A stretch of DNA of 15,735 bases from Eimeria necatrix (taxonomy: Eukaryota > Apicomplexa > Conoidasida > Eucoccidiorida > Eimeriidae). Each line of letters starts with the position of its first letter. The first letter of the stretch is position 1. Location of the stretch: positions 19,633 to 35,367 of the forward strand of contig NW_013655338.1 in assembly GCF_000499385.1 (NCBI RefSeq), written 5' to 3'. Shown here one piece after another: positions 8,245 to 15,735 of the stretch. Under the pieces are notes generated by a model. That model was not told where the DNA came from and ran no database searches. It saw only the letters and a list, made by a program, of their open reading frames with translations. The translations under genes and the position numbers were made by a program.

Positions 8245-8548
8245 TTACTGCTCCTCCTGGTCATCGCTGATGGGGGAGACCTCTGTGGGGTCAATTGGCT
8301 GCGCAGCAGATTGCTGCAGCAGCTGCTGCAGCGACGCAAGAGTCTCGCGCTGCTGCGGCGACAGCACATCCTGCTGCTGCTGCTGCTGCTGCTGCTCTTG
8401 AGGCACTGCGGCCTCCAGCTGTTGCTGCTGCAGTTGCTGCTGCAGTTGCTGCTGCAGATGCTGCTGTTCTGGAGGAGCTGCTGTCTCCAGCTGCTGCAAC
8501 AGCGGCCCTTCTTGCAAGTTGTGCAAAACGGGGCATCCTTGCTGCTCG

Positions 8549-8581
<33 letters not shown>

Positions 8582-9152
8582 AGCTCCAGCTGCTGGTGCT
8601 CCTGCTGCTGCTGGAGTGTATCAATTGCTGCAGCAGCACATGCAACGTCCTCTGCTGCGTCTTGCTGCATCGGCTGCAGGTCCTGCTGCTGCCCTTCCTG
8701 CAAGTCTTGCTGCTGCTGCAGTGCTTGCTGCTGCTGCAGTAATTGCTGCTGCTGCAATGCTTGCTGCTGCTGCTGCAGCGCTTGCTGCTGCTGCTGCTGC
8801 AGCGCTTGTTGCTCCTGCAACGCCTGCTGCTCCTGCAGCGCTTGCTGCTGCTCCTGCAGCTCTTGCTGCTGCTCCTGCAGCTCTTGCTGCTGCTGCAACG
8901 CTTGCTGCTGCAGCTGCTCATCTAGTGCTAATTGACTTTCCATTTCGCGCCGCTCAGCCTCCTCTGCTGCTGCTGCAGCAGTTGCTGCTGCAGCGCAGAC
9001 TGCAGCAGCAACTGCTGCTGGCCTGATTCCTAGAGTTTCCTGCTCTTGCTGCTGCTGTTGCTGCTGCTGCTGTTCCATCTGGGCCTGAAGCACTTCTTTG
9101 TGCCCCTCAGCTCTTTGAGCGCTCTCTGCCTGCTGCAGCTCCTGACCCCTCC

Positions 9153-9197
<45 letters not shown>

Positions 9198-9300
9198 GTG
9201 TGCGCTGCCTGCGCTGCGGCAGCGCAGCAGATGCTGCGTTGAAATGACTCTTGCGGCGGTGGTGAGGAGTGAAGAGAAAAGCTGACAAAGGCACAAACCT

Positions 9301-9342
<42 letters not shown>

Positions 9343-9691
9343 TGGAGGAATGTGCAGCAGCAGCAGCAGCAACAGCAGGGTAGAGAGGGTCCAGCAGCGG
9401 CAGCAAGCTTGAGGCCGGAACAGCAGCAGCACGCGTTGAGTTCAGTGCAGCAGCAGCAGCAGAGACGCGACGCAGCAGCAGCTATACATGCAAGCAGCAA
9501 CAGCAGCAGCAGCAGCAGCAGTTCTTGCTGCTGCTGCTACCAGGCCAAAAAGAAAAAAGGAAAAAGAGATAAGAAATATGCTGCAGCAGCACACCTAAAT
9601 TGCTGCTGCTGCTGCAGCTGCAGCAGCAGCTCAGGCGTTACGTGAGTTTTGTGCAGATCTGCTGCAGACGGCTGCGCCACAACTTCATAAA

Positions 9692-9749
<58 letters not shown>

Positions 9750-9801
9750 GCTTGTGGCTCCACTGTGGGGTCTCCAGGCAGTCTCCAGCTCGTCTTTGTC
9801 A

Positions 9802-9844
<43 letters not shown>

Positions 9845-9904
9845 GCTGTTGCTGCTCGCCCAGCGGCCCGCTGCCGCTGCCGCTGTCGCCGTGGCTTCCA
9901 TCCG

Positions 9905-9952
<48 letters not shown>

Positions 9953-10187
9953 ACTTGGCGAAGAAGCGCTGGACGGGAGGCAGCAAAAAGAAAAGATCTT
10001 CTTCAAAGAAATAAGTCCCTAAAAGATGAGAAGGCGACAGCAGCGGGGGCCTTATGGGCTGGCCTTCTGCTGCTTCTGCGCTGCAGCTTGCTGCAGCAGC
10101 AGCAGGAGCAGCAAAAGGCAGCGGCAGCCGCAGCCGCAGCAGTGAGAGGGCCCCCAGCCATGTTGCTGCTGTTGCTCGCCGAGGCCC

Positions 10188-10220
<33 letters not shown>

Positions 10221-10482
10221 AGTGCTGCTGCGGCTGCTCAGACAGACGCAGCGCGGGCCCTCGGAAGCTGGCGGCGTGCTGCTGCTGTCGCAGCAGCAGC
10301 AGCCCTTGCTGCTGCTGCAGCTGCTGAGGGCCTCAGCCCCAGCTATGCAGTGCAGCAGCTGCAGCAGCACATGATTTACTAAGCAGCAAACATAACTCAA
10401 GTCCCGCTGCAGCAGCGAAGCAGACACCTGCAGCGGATACAAGCCGAAGTAGGCCGTGGGCAGCGCCACCTCGCAAGGCTCC

Positions 10483-10554
<72 letters not shown>

Positions 10555-10942
10555 ACTGGCTGCGCTGCGGCGACGCACGACCCCCAGGAAGCCGTTACGG
10601 GCAGCAGCACCCCGTGCTCAGCAGCAGCAGCAGCAGCTGCTGCTGCTTGAGACTCGCCGTCCGTTAAAGATGCTGCTGCTGCCCCAGCAACGCCGCTGCT
10701 GCTGCTGCTGCTGCTGCTGCGGTGGCAGCCAATAGCAACAGCACTCAGGGCCCGCAAGACTGCCGCAGCATCCATGCACCTCGGCAGCAGCAGCCAGCCT
10801 GCAGCAGCAAGTCAAAGCAGCAGCAAATTAAGCACCAGCAGCAGCAGCAGGGTAAACAGCAGCAGCAGCACGCCACTAGCAGCAGCAACCAATGACGCGA
10901 TATGGCTATCGTCAAAAAGAATACTGACTGCAGCAACACCAG

Positions 10943-10981
<39 letters not shown>

Positions 10982-11084
10982 CACCATCTCCTCTCGCTCT
11001 GGCTGTCTCTGCGAACTCGAATAGCTGCCAGCCGCACAACTGCTGCTGCAGCGCAGCAGCAGCAGCTTCTCCCCAGTGGGCCTT
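8245..11084 (-). CDS. 3' part of the long minus-strand gene, or a separate gene; Gln-rich C-terminus
   Basis: Proposed exons in order of transcription: 11084-10985, 10927-10877, 10798-9595 and 9298-8245 (TAA 8247-8245). Joins agree in phase: GGAGATG|GTGTGC to TC|AGT, CTA|GTGGCG to GC|TGG, TTTAG|GTGTGC to G|TTT. Three of the four acceptors lie at the end of CTG runs. The text between homopolymers reads as a helical protein: CGWQLFEFAETARARGD, SILFDDSHIASL, MDAAAVLRALSAVAIGCH, PTAYFGLYPLQ, YFFEEDLFFLLPPVQRFFAK, ELETAWRPHSGATSR. Poly-Ser, poly-Ala and poly-Gln runs separate these. The last exon is a long Gln-rich tract with repeated ALQEQ/ELQEQQQ units, ending PISDDQEEQ. No family is recognised; the helical segments only loosely recall organellar RNA-binding helical-repeat proteins. 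No start codon in frame was found upstream of 11084, so it is probably the continuation of the gene at 11331-15735. Confidence 0.5.
10486..10554. repeat. (CTG)23 run, poly-Ser on the minus strand
   Basis: Twenty-three uninterrupted CTG units, the longest pure run in the window. In the minus-strand exon frame it is read AGC and gives poly-Ser just before EEPCEVALPTAYFG. Confidence 0.9.
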
Positions 11085-11273
11085 CTGCAGCAAAAGACAG
11101 CAAGCAGACACATCTGCGCAATAGCAGCCTGCTGCTGCTGCAGCAGCCTGCTACTGCTGCAGCAGCAGCTACTGCTGCAGCAGCAGTAGCTGCTGCTGCA
11201 GCAGCAGCTGCTGAAAGGCAACGGGCAGGATACAGCAGCAGCTGCGCTAGCGACAGCAGCAGCCCCCGCAAAG

Positions 11274-11319
<46 letters not shown>

Positions 11320-11330
11320 GAAGCGCGTAC

Positions 11331-12084
11331 CGCGAATGAGGCTAAGAAGGCATCTAGCTGCGCCAGCAAATGAGCAGCCAAGGCGTTGGGAAGGTGCAGC
11401 ACCCGCAGCAAGTGGCTGGCAGCAAATATTTCTTCCCGCGGCGACTCAGCAGCAGCAGCAGCAGCAGCAGCAGGAGCAGCAGCAGGAGCAGCAGGCAGCG
11501 CAAACTGCCCTGGGAAGGCGAACCCCTCGTAGCTCAGCCACTCAGAAGGGTAGAAACCCCTCGCTGCAGCAGCAGCAGCAGCATGCAGCAGCAGCAGCAG
11601 CATGCAGCAGCAGCATGCAGCAGCAGCAACGTGCAGCAGCAGCAGCATGCAGCAGCAGCAGCAGCAACGCTGCAGCTGCCAAATACAAAATAGCCGAATA
11701 ACAACTAAAACGAATAACTAAAATATAATTATAAATAATAAATAAAAAACAAACTGCTGCTGCTGCTGCAGACTAACCTGACTCCCGCTGCAGCAGCCGC
11801 TGCAGTGCTGCTGCCGTAGCAGCAGCAGGAGCAGCACCAGCATGTTTTGCTGCTCGCGACAAAAAGGCAGCCCACGGGAACCACTCTGTCTCTTCCTGAA
11901 GGACAAATAATAAATAAAAATAATTAATTAATTAATTAATTAATTAATTAATTAATTAATTAATTAATTAATTTGCTGCAGGGGATGCGCTGCACCTGCA
12001 GCAGTCACTGTGCTGAAGGGAGCTGCAGCAGCAGCAGGAGCAGCGGCAAACGGAGCAGCAGCAGCAAACGAAGCAGCAAGGGCT

Positions 12085-12136
<52 letters not shown>

Positions 12137-12540
12137 GCCGCACTCCTTGAGATGGCAAGATTTCGTAGTTAACAGACACGTCTGCTTCCGCCTCTTCAGC
12201 CACATCTCCTGCTGCTGCTACTGCAGCAGCAGCAGCAGCTGCTGCTGCAGCCTCTTCTGCTGCGGCGTTGCCGCTGTCATTGCTGCTGCTGCTGCTGCTG
12301 CTCTGCTCGTTTCTAGAGCTGTCCACGGAAGCTTCTGCTGCAGCAGCAGGTGCACCGCCTGCTGCTGCGGGCAGCGCTGCTTCTGCTGCTGCTGCTGCTG
12401 CTGCTGCAGCAGAGTCCTCCTCAGAAAGAGAAGTTGCTTCCTGAATAACGAGCTGCTGCAGCGCAGCAGGGGGCAGGCTGAAGTAGAGGTGCTGCAGCAG
12501 CACAACACGCAGCCACACACACGGAACTAGACGCAGCCCC

Positions 12541-12582
<42 letters not shown>

Positions 12583-12729
12583 ACAGCAGCAGCAGGGTGT
12601 ACCTTGCTGCCAGCGAGGAGACTGTAGCCATTCCTTGCTGCTGCAGCAGCAGCAACAGGAGGCAGCAGCGCCCCCCCGTTGGGTAGGATCAACCCTGCTG
12701 CGTCAACAGCAGCCACGAGCCCCTTCGTG

Positions 12730-12776
<47 letters not shown>

Positions 12777-12878
12777 AGACTCCTGCTGCACCGGCTGCTC
12801 CAAAGAGGCCTCGAGGGCGTCGCGGCTGAGCGCGGCGCAGAGCCCCTCGCCCCAGTCTAGAGAAGCAGCAGACTCCCT

Positions 12879-12916
<38 letters not shown>

Positions 12917-13211
12917 GCCGGCAGGTGCAGCAGCAGCAGGTGCTGCAGCACTTGAAACGGCAGCAGCACGAACTGCCTTGCTACCGGCGCCACAAGAAAA
13001 GCTTCGCGCTGCAAACTATTCCAACTGTCTAAAACCCTAAACCCTAAACCCTAAACCCTAAACCCTAAACCCTAAACCCTAAACCCTACTTACACACTGC
13101 GTGCGCAGAGCCGCAGCTGCCCTTCTGGCCACAGCAGCAAATGGAGCTGCACACATCTTTCGCCCTTTGGCTTCCGATCCGTTGTTGCTGTTGCTGCTGC
13201 TGCTGTCGGTG

Positions 13212-13254
<43 letters not shown>

Positions 13255-13355
13255 TGCGGTTGGAGACGCAGCATCTGCTGCGGGCGCTGCTTGCGAGTCC
13301 GCTGCTGCTCCTCCATTGAGTTTCTTTGCTGGCGGCTCGCCTTGCTGCTGGCCTC

Positions 13356-13390
<35 letters not shown>

Positions 13391-13549
13391 AGCTGCTGCT
13401 GCTGCTTCCTCAGGGAGGCTAGAGTTTCTGCTGCATCATCAACAGCCCAAACGAAAAGCGGCACCCGCAGCAGCTGCCGCAGGGCCTCAAAGGACTGCAG
13501 CAGCAGCAAACCCCAGCCGCTGCAGCGGCCGCTCCCAGGGCACACACCT

Positions 13550-13588
<39 letters not shown>

Positions 13589-13711
13589 CAGCAGCAACCA
13601 TTAGCGCCGCTCCTCGCAGCTCTCCCTCCGCGCTGCAGCGGCCAGCCGCGCGCGACACCAAGCAGCAGCAGCCAAACAGCAGCAGCAACCGCAGCAGCAG
13701 CAGCAGCAACT

Positions 13712-13749
<38 letters not shown>

Positions 13750-13929
13750 CCCAGCAGCAGCGCAGCAGGAGGCGCGTTCCACTTGCTGAAGTGCTGCAGC
13801 AGCAGCTGCCGCAAAGGCCTGCAGCGCAAATTCGGCAGCGAAGTCAGCAGCAGCGCGGGGCGGGCCCGGGGCCCCAGGGCCCCCCGCCAAGCAGCAGGAA
13901 GTCTGGAGGGCCACACGTGGGGTTTCTTC

Positions 13930-13973
<44 letters not shown>

Positions 13974-14118
13974 GGAGGCGGAGCAGGGCGGGGTCAGAGC
14001 AGCAGCAGCGGCGGCGCCGTCGCCCGCCGACGCCGGAGACGCCTGCTGCTGCTGCTGCTGCTGCGCTGCGGCGGCTTGCTGCTTCGACTCGGGCTCTTGC
14101 TGCTGGTCCTGCTGCTGG

Positions 14119-14161
<43 letters not shown>

Positions 14162-14282
14162 GCGGCGGCGTGGCCGCAGCGCCCTCCTGCTGCAGCGCCG
14201 CGGCGGCCTCCCCGTCCTGCTGCTGCTGCTGCTGGGCGCGCTGCTTGTCCTGCTGCTGCTGCAGCTCCTGCTTGCGCTGCAG

Positions 14283-14326
<44 letters not shown>

Positions 14327-14486
14327 GTCTGTGCCGCTCCTCCCTGTGCTGCCGCGCCTGCGTCTCCCTAACAGCAGCAGCAAATTGCTGAAAGAGCTCC
14401 AGCAGCCTTTGGCTCTCCTGCTCCGGGTGTACGTACACCGCGTCCCGCACCAGCCACGGGCTCCGCTGCGCAGCAGCAGACGCCGT

Positions 14487-14522
<36 letters not shown>

Positions 14523-14633
14523 GCGCGTCAGCAAGAGCCGCACGGACACACAGCCTCCTCAAAACAGCAGCAGCAGCAGCAGCAACAGCAAGTCCCAGCA
14601 GCACCACCCCGGCCCCTGCAACAGCAGCAGCAA

Positions 14634-14676
<43 letters not shown>

Positions 14677-14813
14677 GCAGCAGGAAAACTGCAGCAGCAG
14701 CAGCAACAGCAGCAGAACTAAGAAGCTACCTGGGTCTCATATCTGCGTCTCGAAGGCTGAGAGCCCTATTAAGATAGTGCTGCTGGTCGGCGCTGCTGCC
14801 CCAGTTGTCTCTG

Positions 14814-14857
<44 letters not shown>

Positions 14858-15181
14858 CCTGGGGCCCCCTCCCCACCTGCCTCTGCTGTCGCTCATACCC
14901 CCGGGGCCCCTGCGGCTAAAGTCTGCGCGGCTGCGGGGGCCCCCGGGGGCCCCCGGGGGCCCCCGGGGGGCCCCATGGGGGCCCCCATGGGGGCCCCCAT
15001 GGGGGCCCCCATGGGGGCCCCCCGGGGGGCCCCCGCAGCCGCGGGGCCACGGGGGCAGCGGGGGGCCCCCCCCCTCCCCGCCGTGGCCGTAGAAGAAGGG
15101 GGGGGGCCCCCCAAAGTCTGGGGGCAGGGGGCCCCTAGCAGCAGCGCCGTCTCTCTCGGGGAGTCCTGTGGAGCCGTACCC

Positions 15182-15229
<48 letters not shown>

Positions 15230-15322
15230 GTAGCGCCCCGCTGCTGCGTCTGCAAGGGCGTCCCCGTAGTGGGGGCCCCCGTAGCCGTAGGGGGCCCCCC
15301 CACCCCTCATGGGGGGCCCCTC

Positions 15323-15359
<37 letters not shown>

Positions 15360-15484
15360 CTGGGGCCCCGGGGGCCCCTCGAGTAGTGGGGGGGCCCCTC
15401 GGGGGCCCCGCTGCGGGTCCTGGGGTATCTGCTGCGGGAGTAGGGGGGGGACCCCTCGCCGCTGCTGCGCTGCTGCTGCCGCAG

Positions 15485-15533
<49 letters not shown>

Positions 15534-15735
15534 AAGGGTCTTTCGTACTCATAGCCCTCGGCCCGGAAGGGGGGCCCCTCAGCAAAGGCCTCGCTGCTGT
15601 AGGAGCTTCTTCGGGGGCCCCCCTCATGGGGGCCCCTGCTGCTGCTGCTGTGGCTGGGGCCCCTGCTGCTGCTGCTGGGGCCCTTGCTGCTGCTGCTGCT
15701 GGGGCCCCCCCCCCAGCCCCCGTCCACGAGGCCCC
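11331..15735 (-). CDS. MRG-like domain protein expanded by homopolymers (5' end beyond window)
   Basis: Proposed exons: 15735-14730, 14460-13917, 13818-13783, 13494-13094, 13024-12952, 12872-12603, 12491-12144, 11895-11778, 11563-11331. All joins agree in phase. The first exon is Gly/Pro/Ser/Arg-rich (SYSSEAF, PHYSRGPRGPS), low complexity and RNA-binding-like in style. Islands then follow: WLVRDAVYVHPEQESQRLL, FEALRQLLRVPLFVWAVDD, GERCVQLHLLLWPEGQLRL, REAFLVAPVARQFVLLPF. Three later blocks resemble the MRG (MORF4-related gene) domain: YSLLAGSK joined to HLYFSLPPAALQQLV (the W/Y-x-L-I/L...K-x-L...LP start), WLSYEGFAFPGQF (the LLY...PQY helix) and IFAASHLLRVLHLP...LDAFLASFA (the YGAxHLLR...FL end). 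MRG proteins act in histone acetyltransferase and deacetylase complexes (family knowledge) and are normally about 300-400 residues; here Ala/Ser runs split the domain. GERCVQLHLLLW weakly recalls a chromo-barrel start; this is speculation. If the last donor (GCG|GTACGC) is unused, the gene stops at TAG 11247-11249. Confidence 0.5.
11903..11971. repeat. AT microsatellite in an intron of the MRG-like gene
   Basis: (TTAA)n at about 11921-11971 plus a short A/T run lie in the proposed minus-strand intron 12143-11896, near its CTTCAG acceptor. It is the only long AT microsatellite in the right half of the window. Confidence 0.85.
13025..13093 (-). other. 69-base intron made almost wholly of telomere-like repeat
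   Basis: Read on the minus strand, the consensus donor GTAAGT (13093-13088) runs straight into eight AGGGTTT units and ends TTTTAGACAG (acceptor at 13025). Removing it joins LRLCARSV to WNSLQREAF in phase (GT|T codon). Length is divisible by three, but TAA and TAG stops occur in the host frame, so retention would truncate the protein. Confidence 0.6.
13031..13088 (-). repeat. Interstitial telomere-like repeat, CCCTAAA on +
   Basis: Eight nearly exact units with no variants inside, cleaner than the arrays at the left of the window. It lies in the 69-base intron described separately. The G-rich strand is the sense strand of the host gene. Confidence 0.95.
14426..14439. repeat. Perfect GGTGTACGTACACC palindrome
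   Basis: This is the only fully symmetrical copy of the GGTGT-N4-ACACC element. Unlike the others it falls in a predicted exon, where the minus strand reads AVYVHP. Confidence 0.7.
14933..15035. repeat. GC-only tandem repeat (GGGGGCCCCC blocks; 12-bp CATGGGGGCCCC units)
   Basis: Four exact 12-bp units start at 14974, 14986, 14998 and 15010. They are flanked by 10-bp GGGGGCCCCC palindromes. On the minus strand they encode repeated Gly-Pro-His-Gly within the first visible exon. The G runs could form hairpins or quadruplexes. Confidence 0.85.

Noticed and set aside
7857..9026. Long plus-strand open frames of Leu, Ala or Cys runs
   Set aside because: CTG repeats are open in several frames on both strands. 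These frames lack natural islands of sequence, while the minus strand gives consistent protein text with phased joins over most of this stretch.
9302..9432. N-terminal extension of the Gln-rich minus-strand frame
   Set aside because: The sequence before 9298 is Leu/Cys text from CTG repeat, and a CTGCAG acceptor at 9299 joins in phase to the exon ending at 9595.

Overview
The window looks like nuclear DNA of an apicomplexan coccidian, most probably Eimeria. Three things seen together in the sequence support this: very dense CAG/CTG trinucleotide runs that become poly-Q, poly-A and poly-S in the proteins; many internal blocks of the telomere-type repeat AAACCCT/TTTAGGG; and intron-rich genes with short exons. 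No prokaryotic gene layout, rRNA, tRNA or transposase was seen. The assignment rests on pattern recognition; no database search was possible.

Layout: (1) 1-2200 is AT-rich and mostly non-coding apart from a possible gene end at 2-145. It holds four telomere-like arrays, two of them head to head around a palindromic core, plus several strong inverted repeats. (2) 2202-3475 (+) is a small spliced gene for a basic coiled-coil protein with an AT-hook-like C-terminus; its introns are AT microsatellites. (3) 3476-4394 is intergenic, with a telomere-like array and AT repeats. (4) 4395-7571 (+) is a spliced gene for a protein with several IQ (calmodulin-type) motifs; most exon joins agree in reading phase. 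(5) 7572-8244 is the convergent intergenic region, with CAG runs and a 40-bp tandem duplication. (6) 8245-15735 (-) is one very long gene, or two adjacent ones, entering from the right edge. Its exons can be chained in phase. The middle carries three blocks resembling an MRG (MORF4-related) chromatin domain split by homopolymer insertions and introns. Its 3' part is an unrecognised protein ending in a glutamine-rich tail.

Most lines of evidence come from joining exons by hand: reading phase, splice dinucleotides and sense of the translated text. Because CAG/CTG runs are open in several frames on both strands, long open frames are weak evidence here. Calls rest on the non-repeat islands between runs. 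The most unusual observations are an intron built almost wholly of telomeric repeat (13025-13093), use of CTG-run ends (CTGCAG) as splice acceptors, a recurring GGTGT-N4-ACACC palindrome, and the head-to-head telomeric arrays.
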